64,000 bases of DNA, taken from assembly GCF_019749375.1 (NCBI RefSeq), contig NZ_JACWFE010000026.1:1-64000 (forward strand). Reading direction: 5' to 3'. Below are positions 46,851-56,745 of this stretch, one piece after another (position 1 is the first letter of the stretch; each line of letters begins with the position of its first letter). The position numbers and the translations under genes are program-made. The notes under the pieces were generated by a model, which made no database searches, was not told where the DNA came from, and saw only the letters and a list, made by a program, of their open reading frames with translations. The stretch is from Bacillus sp. S/N-304-OC-R1. Lineage in GTDB: Bacteria; Bacillota; Bacilli; Bacillales; Cytobacillaceae.

Positions 46851-47837
46851 ATGAACTTACAATCTGATCAGACTAAAGGAATTAGAATTTTGAATCTTTA
46901 TGAAAGATTACAAAAAGGGGAATTAATCAACAAGCAAGAGGAATCTGAGAGGTTTAATGTAGATCCTAGGACAATACAACGGGATATCGAATTAATTAGG
47001 GAATATTCTTCACAAACTAACCATTTTGAAAACACAGGTTCAATATCTTATAACAGAAAAGAAAAAGGTTATGTCATTGAAAAAGACATGAACATTTGGT
47101 TAACATTCCAAGAAATACTGACTTTAGCCAAAATCCTACTAGAAAGTCGTGCATTTAACCAAGAAGAATTAAACACATTATTAACAAAATTGTTCAATCA
47201 ATTATCTTCAAAATATAAAAAGCAGTTTCAAGATGTCATTCTAAACGAAAAGTTTCATTATAAACCTCTTCAACATGATAAACCTATCATAAATGCGATT
47301 GGAGAGTTTAGCAGTGCCATTCGTACAAAGAATATTGTGGAAATCGAATATTCCCTTGAACAAGCTAAAACAAAAAAGAGGCATATAATAAAGCCAGTCG
47401 GCCTCCTATTTTCTGAATTTTATTTTTATGTAGCTGCCTACATAGAGGGAAGTCATTTCAGTTTCCCAACCATTTTCCGATTAGACCGAATTACTTCATA
47501 TAATATTAAGAAAGTTCATTTTAAAATCCCTGAAATTGAACGCTTTCAAGAAGGTGAGCTAAGAAAACATATTCAATTTATGAGTGCAGGCAAACTAATG
47601 GATATTCAATTCAAGTTTTGGGGAGCCTCCCTTACTGCTGTACTTGATCGGATTCCGACAGCTGAAATAATAAAAAAAGAAGCAGATTACGTAATTATTC
47701 GAGCAAAAGTCTTTGGCAAAGGAATAAAAATGTGGCTCCTAAGTCAAGCTCAAAATGTTGAAGTTCTTTCCCCCATAGAATTAAGAAATGAAATGAGAGA
47801 AACGATTAAAGAGATGATGAGTATTTATGAATCATAA
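46851..47837 (+). CDS. WYL-domain transcriptional regulator
   Basis: A 328-residue regulator. The N-terminal winged helix-turn-helix (15-65: LINKQEESERFNVDPRTIQRDIELIREY) is followed by a WYL domain (~150-235: NIVEIEYSLEQAKTKKRHIIKPVGLLF) and a WCX C-terminal extension. WYL repressors commonly keep defence genes silent until a nucleic-acid signal binds. AGGAGG precedes ATG. It is the only plus-strand gene of the island, divergent from the dynamin operon and convergent with the RNase III-like gene. Confidence 0.88.
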   Translation: MNLQSDQTKGIRILNLYERLQKGELINKQEESERFNVDPRTIQRDIELIREYSSQTNHFENTGSISYNRKEKGYVIEKDMNIWLTFQEILTLAKILLESRAFNQEELNTLLTKLFNQLSSKYKKQFQDVILNEKFHYKPLQHDKPIINAIGEFSSAIRTKNIVEIEYSLEQAKTKKRHIIKPVGLLFSEFYFYVAAYIEGSHFSFPTIFRLDRITSYNIKKVHFKIPEIERFQEGELRKHIQFMSAGKLMDIQFKFWGASLTAVLDRIPTAEIIKKEADYVIIRAKVFGKGIKMWLLSQAQNVEVLSPIELRNEMRETIKEMMSIYES

Positions 47838-47849
47838 CTTGAAACTACA

Positions 47850-47886
47850 ATGGGCAGTTCACCATAAATGATCCTGCCCGTTTTGT
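47850..47886 (+). terminator. Terminator of WYL regulator
   Basis: GGGCAG and CTGCCC arms with a 16-base loop followed by GTTTTGTTG on the plus strand. Confidence 0.65.
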
Positions 47887-48156
47887 TGTCAAGCCCAGCT
47901 CCTACTTGGAATTTTTCTGAGACAAATATGGTGTGTTGGTATTGGATATTTGTTTAATACTTATTTCAAAGCTAACTTTATTACTGATTCAAGTTGTGAC
48001 GAGTATGATGAATTAACATACAAAATCTTGCACCTAATAATTGATCGCATTGATTTACAAGTGGATAAATCAGTTTTTTTACTATCGTTTTTATAATATA
48101 AAATAAAAGTAGCAGCCCTGACTTTACATTATTACAGATAGCACTACAATTCCTGT
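47887..48156. other. Intergenic, convergent genes
   Basis: About 270 bp between convergent genes. I see no gene, and no clear terminator for the minus-strand RNase III-like gene. Confidence 0.35.
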
Positions 48157-50169
48157 TTATGAAAAAGGTTTAAAATTAAACAAGTCATCGATCTCCTCAA
48201 AATCTTCATCATCAACTTGTATAGCCCTTACTGGACTCCTATCATCCTCGTTTTGTGATTCCCTCACTCCAATATTTCCAATAGTACGGTTTGTGTCTTT
48301 AACAGGCTTAAAATTAAATTCTTCAAACAAAAGTAAGAATTCATCTTCCATTTGATTCTCTTCATTTTGAGCGGTCTTGTTCTTTATTTGTTCTCGTCTT
48401 TTATTTGTTTCCTGCCATTTAGATAAGATAACTTTTTTCCCACTATCCGGTAATTCCCTAATGCATTTTTCAACACTTTCACTTGAATAAAGCTTTTCCC
48501 ATTTAATTAATACCATGAGTAGCTCAGATATCAATCCCCTATTATACAAATGCGTTGCAATATTCATCGCAGTCGCTAATGACCATCGATTGAGTCCAAG
48601 TCCTCCCACTAGATCAAGGAATTTAAGAGGATTTTTGCTGTTTAAGGCATTTCGAATATAGTATGCCAAGGTTTGATTTAGTATTGTAGTATTCGGCAGC
48701 TCAAGCTTTTTATGATTTAAATTATAAAGATAAATCATTTGATCAATAATCTCTTTACATGCCAGGTTTACACTTTGTTTTTTTGAAGTTGCTTTCCCTC
48801 TTCCTTCTAAAAACTTCTCTCCGTTAGCAAAAAATGTTGAGACCTTTACGTTGTGTTTAAGTTGATGGGATAGACCAGATGTAGCTATTTTTGCCTTGGT
48901 CTCAATATTAAGCTCTTGTGTAACGATTTGTAGATAGCTCCGATAATCAACCGATATTGAATCTTTTTTATTAGTTGAAATAATATAAGTCCGTACAAAT
49001 TCCTTTATATTTTCGAATGTTTTATCATTTTGATGCTCCAAATTTTCTAAAAACATTGCAGCTACTAACGTTTGCACGATATCAGCCCTAAGTGAAGGGG
49101 CATTTAAATCATTTTTATTAGGAATTCTAACAGACTTATAAATAGAGGTTGGCAAACATTTACTTAAATGATTTTTGGATACAAGACTACTTGTTAATTC
49201 CATCAAGCGACTATACTTTCCACTAGCCCTTGTTTGAAATTCCTGTAGAATATATTCACCAATCATACATGGAATAACTAAAGCTCCAAGCCAGGCGTAA
49301 AAAGAAAATGCTTCCATTGTATTAAGTTTTTTTTCATTTGCAAACGACTTATGAGTAAAGCATATATCTAAATTTTTTAAAGAAATATCATTTGTAGAAA
49401 TCTTTAGCGTTTTATATAGTGGTAATAATTCATCTTCTCTATTTTTTGTTAACACTAAAGCTACCTTTTTTGCAGGTTGAACAGATTTATTTCTTGGTTT
49501 CTTTGAAATACTAACTTTATTGTTTTTGAACAAATTTTGGGCAGCTTGCTGTTGTGCATTTTTTTTAGTCTTTGCTTTCCCCACTCCACTTAAACCATTT
49601 ACACTAACTTTCACAGTGTAATAACAATCGTGTTTGGGGCCTTCCACACTTATAGTCTCATATTTAATGTTATCAGTAGTCAATTTCAAATCTTGAATAT
49701 ATTCCTGTAAAGCTGATTTATAATCAATCAGTTTATCAACCTTCTTACCCTTTTTATATAAGGGAGAAAGAATAGTCCTCAATCTGTCTAAACCATTTTC
49801 TCTATAAATATAATAAAAAATTATTAAACAATGTTCTAAATAACGTTCTTTTCTTTGGCTTAATTCCCCTCTACCAAGAAATAATAAATCGTTTATTTTA
49901 TTTTCATCATAAAACTGAAGAAGAATCTCATCCTTGTATTGTGTAAGCTTTTCGTTAATTTCTTTATGTTGCTTAGTTTCTTCCTCTGAAATTAAGGATG
50001 CAAGTGCTAAATGATAGATTAGTTTCCCCATATGTATATAAGATTTTTGTATTTCAATTTCATCAGTTCGTTTCTTTTCATTTAAATAACTCGAATGATA
50101 TAAAGCCTGTTGCAGGAATTGAGAATCTATATTAATATTCAGTTGACTCTTCAACTTTTCACCATTCAT
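48157..50169 (-). CDS. Protein with two RNase III-like regions and two dsRNA-binding domains
   Basis: A 670-residue protein with an apparent internal duplication. An RNase III-like helical region (10-150) precedes dsRBD1 (~165-220, ending SGVGKAKTKKNAQQQAAQNLF). A second RNase III-like region follows (255-395; FTHKSFANE, SLRADIVQTLVAAMFLENL resembling the ADxxEALIGAxYLD motif), then dsRBD2 (~408-480, GRGKATSKKQSVNLACKEI) and a helical tail. The catalytic ERLEFLGD signature is lost: the equivalents read IQKSYIHMGKLIYHL and MEAFSFYAWLGALVI. It therefore probably binds dsRNA without cutting. Domain assignment is by eye. Confidence 0.72.
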   Translation of the reverse strand: MNGEKLKSQLNINIDSQFLQQALYHSSYLNEKKRTDEIEIQKSYIHMGKLIYHLALASLISEEETKQHKEINEKLTQYKDEILLQFYDENKINDLLFLGRGELSQRKERYLEHCLIIFYYIYRENGLDRLRTILSPLYKKGKKVDKLIDYKSALQEYIQDLKLTTDNIKYETISVEGPKHDCYYTVKVSVNGLSGVGKAKTKKNAQQQAAQNLFKNNKVSISKKPRNKSVQPAKKVALVLTKNREDELLPLYKTLKISTNDISLKNLDICFTHKSFANEKKLNTMEAFSFYAWLGALVIPCMIGEYILQEFQTRASGKYSRLMELTSSLVSKNHLSKCLPTSIYKSVRIPNKNDLNAPSLRADIVQTLVAAMFLENLEHQNDKTFENIKEFVRTYIISTNKKDSISVDYRSYLQIVTQELNIETKAKIATSGLSHQLKHNVKVSTFFANGEKFLEGRGKATSKKQSVNLACKEIIDQMIYLYNLNHKKLELPNTTILNQTLAYYIRNALNSKNPLKFLDLVGGLGLNRWSLATAMNIATHLYNRGLISELLMVLIKWEKLYSSESVEKCIRELPDSGKKVILSKWQETNKRREQIKNKTAQNEENQMEDEFLLLFEEFNFKPVKDTNRTIGNIGVRESQNEDDRSPVRAIQVDDEDFEEIDDLFNFKPFS

Positions 50170-50206
50170 GATACCTTCACCTCTTGACTTTCTTTATACT
50201 CCTTTA

Positions 50207-50263
50207 ATTAAAAAGTGTGGGTTAACTTATTTACTACTAAGTAAAGTCTACCCACACTTTTTA
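50207..50263 (-). terminator. Terminator inside the chaperone/nuclease cluster
   Basis: AAAAGTGTGGGT and ACCCACACTTTT form a perfect 12-bp stem with a 27-base loop, followed by TTTTTAATTAAA on the minus strand. It ends the five-gene operon, so the RNase III-like gene needs read-through or its own promoter. Confidence 0.8.
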
Positions 50264-50296
50264 GTATTACATCCACTTTATCTATGGTCCGATAAA

Positions 50297-51664
50297 CTAA
50301 TTCCTAGTTGGTTTGTTATCGAATTCAACAAACTCTTCAAGATCTTCTTCATCAAAACCAAACATTATATCATCTTCAGTAACCTTTTTTTCCTCATTTG
50401 CAAGAGCTTGATTTACTTGGTCTGATAGTTCATTACGTTCCTTTTCTACAACTTCTAAGTTATATTTAATTGTAGTAAACTCTTTGGATGTCGTTTCAAG
50501 AAGATCTGATAGTTCACTATTTTTTGCTTGTTCATCTTCTAGTAGACGTTGTAAGTCCTCGATTCGCTTCTCCAACAGGAATATTTCCTCACCAAACTCA
50601 TCTTGCATCTTAATAGTCTTCTTATCAAAATCATTCTTTAGTTCCTTTTTAATCTTTTCAGTTATAGAATTCGCTTCTTTTTCAAGAGTACCAACACGAC
50701 GTTCTAAGCTAGCTTTATCTTTCCCTAGATCCTCGTTTTCCTTACGAATTTCACCAAGTGCTTCACCTAAACGACCAGACTCTTTCAGTTGCTGTTCAAT
50801 TTTACCATTAAGTGATTCTACAGATTTAGTCAATGCTCGATTTTCTTTCGATAAGGATTTTACTTGCGAATCCCTTGACTTTAAATCTCGTGTTAATTCG
50901 GCTACCTTATCTTTTTCGGATTCATATAGTTTCTTATATTTTTCAGCTTCCTCAAGATCTGAAACTCGTTCTGATACATTTAAGATAATCTTTGCCGCCA
51001 TCCTAAGTGCTTCATCAGGGCTACGTTCGAATAATTCCACTTCTGGCAATGAGTTTTCCTCCAATTCATCCTCTAGTTCAAAATATTCTTCTAGCTCATC
51101 ATCAATAATTCCGTCCCAATTAATGTCAAGTCCTTGACCTTCTATCTTAATACCAGTTTCACGGTAAAATTTTACGACATATTTCTCTTCTTTTAAAAAA
51201 GTATAAATCAGTTCTTTTATTTCACCATTCTTATAAAGGCGCATAGTGTTTATCGCTCCATAAACTGGCATTACTTCTTCATCAATTAGATTTCTAATTT
51301 GGTTGTCCCAATCCTCTATGGTGAAACTAGCATAATCGTTTTCAAAATAGAGATGAATCGTCTTTTGTAATATTTCGTCCCAACTATTTGCTAGAAAATT
51401 GTAGTAATCGTAGCTCTCTAACAAGTGTGGAGAAACTAGCTCGATCAATTCTTTATGACTGCGCTCTTTTCGTTTGAGTTCTTGTAAAGTTATACCCGCT
51501 TTTTTAATCAATTTGAATTCATCCGATAAGGAATGTTCTAATACTCCATCTCCACAGACTTTCAATAGGGCTGCATCTAGGTAACGACTCTCTATTCCTT
51601 CCACCTCAATATATGGGAATCGTTTACGTTTACTTCCCTTCTTCCTCCCTGCATTAACAGCCAT
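50297..51664 (-). CDS. Coiled-coil protein of chaperone/nuclease operon
   Basis: A 455-residue protein. The N-terminal ~240 residues are mixed helical with no recognised domain. A nearly continuous coiled coil spans about 235-425 (LYESEKDKVAELTRDLKSRD and following heptads), and the tail is acidic. The basic start (MAVNAGRKKGSKRKRF) might contact nucleic acid. It lies 14 bp after the HEAT-like gene. It is likely a scaffold or oligomerisation subunit; no enzymatic motif is visible. Confidence 0.72.
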   Translation of the reverse strand: MAVNAGRKKGSKRKRFPYIEVEGIESRYLDAALLKVCGDGVLEHSLSDEFKLIKKAGITLQELKRKERSHKELIELVSPHLLESYDYYNFLANSWDEILQKTIHLYFENDYASFTIEDWDNQIRNLIDEEVMPVYGAINTMRLYKNGEIKELIYTFLKEEKYVVKFYRETGIKIEGQGLDINWDGIIDDELEEYFELEDELEENSLPEVELFERSPDEALRMAAKIILNVSERVSDLEEAEKYKKLYESEKDKVAELTRDLKSRDSQVKSLSKENRALTKSVESLNGKIEQQLKESGRLGEALGEIRKENEDLGKDKASLERRVGTLEKEANSITEKIKKELKNDFDKKTIKMQDEFGEEIFLLEKRIEDLQRLLEDEQAKNSELSDLLETTSKEFTTIKYNLEVVEKERNELSDQVNQALANEEKKVTEDDIMFGFDEEDLEEFVEFDNKPTRN

Positions 51665-51678
51665 TTTATCTCCATCTC

Positions 51679-53391
51679 CTATTCTTCTTCTCTAATTGTT
51701 GAAATACGGCCTTTTTCTTTTCTCATGTTATCAATAATCTGATCTAGCTCTCGGACCACTCTTGGGTTTGTCTCTTCCTGTCTGGCTTTATAAAGAATAT
51801 CTTGCGATAACAGCTCACGCTTTTTATTTACGTGTTTTCCGATAAGTCGATATATTTCAAGTTTTAGCGCAGGAATAGGTTTTTGGTCTAGCTTCTTCTG
51901 TAGAATTGGACCAACTTCTTGAGGGATAATGTTCGCATTTTGTAATGCTGATACAAGCAAAATCGCTTTATCGTCGGGACAAGTAAGTATTTTTTGAGCC
52001 ATTTTAACAATCATCTTGAACGACATTTTAGGCAATTGCTTTTGAAGGACATACTGTTCTCCCTCTTCTCCGTTTATTAACAAATTCACGAATTTATCAA
52101 ATGATTCTTGGTCACCTAGACGAACTAAACAATTAAGAGCATCTAGGTATAGTCTATTATGTCGCTCGTTTAGATAAGGTTTAACGACAGAAATTAGATT
52201 AGTATCATTTTCAGCAAGATATGAAATAGCACCCAAACACTCTTGTTTTAATCTGATGTCTTCAGTTGATTTTAATTCCTTAACAAGTAAGGTTAGTACT
52301 GACTGATCCCTTGTGTGACTGAAACCGCGAATGATTGCTTTTCTCTTAGCAGGATACTTTTTAAAAGCATCTATTAATAAGTTAGTTGAAAAAGACATTT
52401 TTAAAGCTCCAAGGGTCATACAAATTGGTATGAGTTTATTTTCATCCGTTTCTTTTTCTAAAACCTCAGATAACACAGGGATAGCATCCTCTTTAAATGA
52501 GCGAAGTGCAATAGTCAAAATCGGGCGGATTGATTTTTTATGATTGTTTATATATGCTTCAAATACAGGTTTTACAGCTTCCGATCCAAAATCTGCGAAT
52601 CTAGGAGCTAAGTGAATAGCATGGTCAATCAAATCGTTACGGTTACTATCTAAATCATTAAGACGTTGAATTAGGGGTTCAACCGATTTTTTATCTCTTA
52701 TCTTTATTAACGCTTCTAGTCCAATACCAAAGAAATCTGGAGATAACATGTGATTTAGAATGCTAGGAACAGCTTCATGTTCTCGTACAGCACCAGAAAC
52801 TAGGATAGCTAAGGCGATATGCTGAGTACTATTTGCTTTTTCAAGAACGGCTTTCAAGATTTTTCGGCCTTTTAAACTTCTAGAAGTAAAGCGGCTTAAA
52901 AGATGCACTAGTTCGTTTTTACGTTGTTCATCTGTCAAATCAAACTTACGACATTCTCTAAAGATAGCTGTAATGGCTTTCTCACCGTACTGTTCAACTT
53001 CTTTTGAGGCTTCTTTACGTTTTGAGACATCATCACTATATGCCATTATTTCCAGTGCATCAAGAATATATCTATATTCCTTCTCATCCATGTCTTCATC
53101 TAGAGTTTCAAATGAAATGTCTACATATCCAATTCGACCAAGGTACTCAATCTCCACTAGCTTTTCATTTCCGTCTTCTTGGGATGGGCCAGACAATGAC
53201 GTAAAGAAGTCAGCATCTATTCCATCACTTTCATCCTCTTGTTCTGCTTGTCTTAATAATTCTTGTTTTATTTGCTCTTCTTCTTCGTCATTAAACACAT
53301 CTTTTTCAATAAATTCTTCCTTCGGTAAATCTTTTTTCAGGTCGGTCAGTTTTTGTAGGATACTTGCTGACATACGATCTTGTAATGACAT
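51679..53391 (-). CDS. HEAT/Armadillo-like repeat protein
   Basis: A 570-residue protein. An acidic N-terminus (1-90) is followed by a long array of paired helices typical of HEAT repeats (for example IALAILVSGAVREHEAVPSI, RPILTIALRSFKEDAIPVLS, RLKQECLGAISYLAENDTNL) from about 115 to 530. Such solenoids hold protein partners. It lies 18 bp after the Hsp70 gene, so it may be a client adaptor or assembly factor of the chaperone pair. Confidence 0.78.
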   Translation of the reverse strand: MSLQDRMSASILQKLTDLKKDLPKEEFIEKDVFNDEEEEQIKQELLRQAEQEDESDGIDADFFTSLSGPSQEDGNEKLVEIEYLGRIGYVDISFETLDEDMDEKEYRYILDALEIMAYSDDVSKRKEASKEVEQYGEKAITAIFRECRKFDLTDEQRKNELVHLLSRFTSRSLKGRKILKAVLEKANSTQHIALAILVSGAVREHEAVPSILNHMLSPDFFGIGLEALIKIRDKKSVEPLIQRLNDLDSNRNDLIDHAIHLAPRFADFGSEAVKPVFEAYINNHKKSIRPILTIALRSFKEDAIPVLSEVLEKETDENKLIPICMTLGALKMSFSTNLLIDAFKKYPAKRKAIIRGFSHTRDQSVLTLLVKELKSTEDIRLKQECLGAISYLAENDTNLISVVKPYLNERHNRLYLDALNCLVRLGDQESFDKFVNLLINGEEGEQYVLQKQLPKMSFKMIVKMAQKILTCPDDKAILLVSALQNANIIPQEVGPILQKKLDQKPIPALKLEIYRLIGKHVNKKRELLSQDILYKARQEETNPRVVRELDQIIDNMRKEKGRISTIREEE

Positions 53392-53409
53392 GGAATCAAC
53401 CCCTTTTGA

Positions 53410-55194
53410 TTACTTAATTTTATTGATATTAGCTTGTTTTGCTTTCAAGTTTTCAATTTCCTCTTCAGTAAATTCATGAGAACCAATATTCACATCAATC
53501 ACTTCCGTTTCATCAGATTCTAGCCAAGCTTTAATCGATACTTCACGTTCTTGATTACATTGCACTTTTAATACTAATTTAGAATTAACAGGGACTGGCT
53601 TTTTAAAATTAACCGTAGCTGATTTTAGTTTCTTAGTATGAATTGATTTAGCTGATGTAGCAGTAAATAATTCTAACTGCATTGCATTAACTGTTTTAGC
53701 TGAATTTGGTCCAGTTACAATGAATCGATCCTCGATGATACGCTCAAATGGTAATTTTGTTCCTTTCTCTAGCAATGCAACAGGATCTGCACCAATAACA
53801 TCTATATAGACGTTATTTGGAATTGTGTTAGTGAAAACTACATCTTTACTTGAAATATCTGTGTCCGCAACTGATATTTGGTCACTTGATTTAAAATTGA
53901 TACGATCAATCTGATGATGATACACAGCAGCTCCACGACTTACCGCAAACATTGGATTAATAGACTTAATTGGTTTTATACGACGACCAAAAATTTCATA
54001 GATTCGTTCTTGAATCGTATGGTAATACGTCATTCCACCCACGAGGAATACCGCATCAATATCATTTACAGTCATATTACCAATTTTCGCATGCTCTAAA
54101 GCGTTCAAAATTGGCTCTTCAATGTTGTTTCCTTTTTTGCTCTTTTCTTTATAAAGCAACTCTTCAATTACATCATCATACTCTTTCTTAGTAATAGTTA
54201 GTGTAGTTACTAGGTCTGTTGGCAATTGGACTGAGAGCATTTCGCGATATGTTAGGCTGTTAAACTGTTCTTTGTTCTCATAATAGTCAGATTGAGAAGT
54301 ACGTAATTGGTTTTCGATTCTTGTACTAAAGAATTTTTTTGCCTTCTCAGCAAAATCAAGCAGGTTTTCCCAAAGGCGCAAAATATCCTTTTTATCATAT
54401 TTGCTTTTTAACTGATTAAAATTCATACCCACATGCTTTAGCACTTTTTTCATTAGTTCGTTAACTACTTTTCTATCAAAGTCAATTCCACCTAATTCAG
54501 TATATTGAGAGATTGATAGCTCCTGAATATCAATTCCTCCATTTTCGGTTTCACCAACTTGAAGAATGGAAACGTCACACGTTCCTCCACCAAGATCAAA
54601 TACCATTAAGTTCTTTTTCCCACCATCTAACTTTAAACGACGAACAGATGGATCTAGTTTCTTCTCCTCGTTAAGGAAGTCAATCAATGCAGCAGTTGGT
54701 TCGGGTATCATATGGATGTTATTTTTATCAAAACCACTCAACACACCAGCTGCCTTCGTAGCTTGTTGTTGTTGAAAATTGAAGTTAGCAGGGATGGTAA
54801 TAACTACGCTATCAATTTTTTCCCCAGCATAATATTCTTCCGCTTGAGCCTTTAGTATCTTTAACACATAAGATGACACCATTTCAGGACGTATTATTTC
54901 TCCGTCAATTTCCCAAGAAACATCCTGTCCAATAAACCGTTTAGCTTCTTTAATAACCCGTTGAGGATAAACGCCATTTATACGTTTAGCAAATCGACCA
55001 ACGTAAGGATGCCCTTGATCATCTACATATAACACAGAAGGAAGCGATTGATCCGTTACGATAGCATTTCCGCTCTCATCTACCTGTGCCACTTCTAAAG
55101 CTTGAGCTTCAATATCTCCTCGCACAGTAAGGTTTGCTACACTAACAGTTGAATTTGTTGTTCCAAGGTCTATTCCGATATATCTTTTTGACAT
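53410..55194 (-). CDS. Hsp70-family (DnaK-like) chaperone
   Basis: A 594-residue Hsp70. The nucleotide-binding domain is intact: phosphate 1 GIDLGTTNSTVSVAN, connect region IPEPTAALIDFL, phosphate 2 VFDLGGGTCDVSI and adenosine motif VFLVGGMTYY. The substrate-binding part (~400-594) is shorter and diverged, and lacks the helical lid and acidic tail of DnaK. It starts 1 bp after the GrpE-like gene and precedes the HEAT gene. It is a specialised chaperone dedicated to this operon rather than the housekeeping DnaK, which would sit with grpE-dnaJ. Confidence 0.9.
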   Translation of the reverse strand: MSKRYIGIDLGTTNSTVSVANLTVRGDIEAQALEVAQVDESGNAIVTDQSLPSVLYVDDQGHPYVGRFAKRINGVYPQRVIKEAKRFIGQDVSWEIDGEIIRPEMVSSYVLKILKAQAEEYYAGEKIDSVVITIPANFNFQQQQATKAAGVLSGFDKNNIHMIPEPTAALIDFLNEEKKLDPSVRRLKLDGGKKNLMVFDLGGGTCDVSILQVGETENGGIDIQELSISQYTELGGIDFDRKVVNELMKKVLKHVGMNFNQLKSKYDKKDILRLWENLLDFAEKAKKFFSTRIENQLRTSQSDYYENKEQFNSLTYREMLSVQLPTDLVTTLTITKKEYDDVIEELLYKEKSKKGNNIEEPILNALEHAKIGNMTVNDIDAVFLVGGMTYYHTIQERIYEIFGRRIKPIKSINPMFAVSRGAAVYHHQIDRINFKSSDQISVADTDISSKDVVFTNTIPNNVYIDVIGADPVALLEKGTKLPFERIIEDRFIVTGPNSAKTVNAMQLELFTATSAKSIHTKKLKSATVNFKKPVPVNSKLVLKVQCNQEREVSIKAWLESDETEVIDVNIGSHEFTEEEIENLKAKQANINKIK

Positions 55195-55195
55195 A

Positions 55196-56737
55196 TTACA
55201 TTTCCTCCTTAACTTCAGTTACCAAAGGTTGCACGACAACTTTACCATTGATTGCCCAACCGAATTTCAAAAGTTTTACATTAATAGAATCGTTTTGGCT
55301 AACAATCGGCCCATCTATACTATAATTTTTAATAAGTTCATCTTTGTTAATCTCAATAACACTACCAAGTTCGTAGTTGTTGCTATGTTCTTCTAATCCA
55401 ATTGCCAAACTTAAACTTGAGAATAAGTTGATTAGTCTCCCTGCACTGATGTTAGGGCTAATAGGTGCTTTTCCTTGACTCTCTTCAAATAAGTCGGATA
55501 ATAAATAATTGCTACTCTCACCACCAATAGCATTAAGTACTTTTACAAATGCTTTCTCTTCAGCTAGTTCTACCTTTTCTTTTTCCTGTTGCAACGCTTG
55601 TTTCAATCGATCTATTTCCTCTTTAGCTATTTTCAATTGGTTTTGGTCAGAGTCTTGAGTAACCAAACTTTGTGTATTTGACAGTTCGGAAGCCTTAACA
55701 ATTGCAGACTTTACAGCAGTCAAAGCATTATCAAGAGCAGCAACAATTTCATTATGCAGTTCGTCTTTTAGTTTTTTCACTAGTACAGGCGGTCCATCGA
55801 GTGATGCTTCAGTTTGTTTCTCTCTTTCAACAAGCCTAGAAACCTCCTCATTAACAGCAACAGAAACACCCGCTTCATCAAACTCATTGAAAGAACCTTC
55901 TTTTCTTTTCGGTGATAAAGAGTTTTGTGTATTTACTTCCGGGGCGTGATTATCCAATAAATCTTCCATTCCAAAGTCTTCTTCTGAATCGTTTTGATCC
56001 ACAATTTCAACTACTGAATTTAATCTTTGTTTTAACGTACTTAATACTTCTGTTTCTTCTATCTCATTCAATGCACCTAATAAGATAGATTTCATTCCTT
56101 CCGCATAGACAAGATCATTCACACCAACTATTTTTCTGTAAGCGCTCATCTTTACAAAATTGAGTCCTTTTTTGTGTTTGAAACCTACTCTAGCAACAGA
56201 CTCGCGGTAGTCCGATTTAGAAGTGCTTTCGAAAAGTAATGGCATTATCTGTTCAACTGTAGGTAATACAAGGCTATATTGCTGTTTACCACATATACAG
56301 GCTAAGAAACGAACTAACAAGTCATTGAATAACCAAGACTTGTTGCTACTAAATGTTTTATAGCTTTGAAGATCGCCATCACATATTGCAATGAACGCCT
56401 TCCGAGTATTAGGAAATTTAAGGTTGATTATATAAATAAAACTAAGTGCAAGTGATTGATTAATTTTAAGCTCATTTGTTTCATTCCATGTCTTTACAAC
56501 CATTTCCGCTAAACTTTCATTATCGTCAGACCCTACTTGATTAAATACACACTTTTCAACCACTAATTGTAATTCCCAAAAAAACGAATTACGTTTTGAT
56601 AAGTCGGAAAGATTTAGTTCGATCAATTTTTCTTTGAATTCTTCTTCACTTATATTTTCCGCGCTAGAAAATAGCTCTTTATCCGATTTAGCGTATTTTC
56701 GTAACACAGAATCTAATATCTGAGTTTTAATATCCAT
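55196..56737 (-). CDS. GrpE-like coiled-coil protein (putative exchange factor)
   Basis: A 513-residue protein. The N-terminal ~260 residues are helical and unassigned. A long coiled coil (~300-400, IDRLKQALQQEKEKVELAEE) is followed by a compact C-terminal domain whose end, LLKFGWAINGKVVVQPLVTEV, resembles the last beta strands of GrpE (…GYxLxxRVLRPAxVxV). With Hsp70 1 bp downstream, a nucleotide-exchange role is the natural reading. The match is weak and made by eye; a plain scaffold protein is the alternative. Confidence 0.6.
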   Translation of the reverse strand: MDIKTQILDSVLRKYAKSDKELFSSAENISEEEFKEKLIELNLSDLSKRNSFFWELQLVVEKCVFNQVGSDDNESLAEMVVKTWNETNELKINQSLALSFIYIINLKFPNTRKAFIAICDGDLQSYKTFSSNKSWLFNDLLVRFLACICGKQQYSLVLPTVEQIMPLLFESTSKSDYRESVARVGFKHKKGLNFVKMSAYRKIVGVNDLVYAEGMKSILLGALNEIEETEVLSTLKQRLNSVVEIVDQNDSEEDFGMEDLLDNHAPEVNTQNSLSPKRKEGSFNEFDEAGVSVAVNEEVSRLVEREKQTEASLDGPPVLVKKLKDELHNEIVAALDNALTAVKSAIVKASELSNTQSLVTQDSDQNQLKIAKEEIDRLKQALQQEKEKVELAEEKAFVKVLNAIGGESSNYLLSDLFEESQGKAPISPNISAGRLINLFSSLSLAIGLEEHSNNYELGSVIEINKDELIKNYSIDGPIVSQNDSINVKLLKFGWAINGKVVVQPLVTEVKEEM

Positions 56738-56745
56738 ATGTCCTT

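Noticed and set aside
50484-51137. A 217-codon Ser/Phe-rich plus-strand frame
   Set aside because: It is antisense to the coiled-coil gene; its composition is the mirror of Glu/Lys-rich codons.
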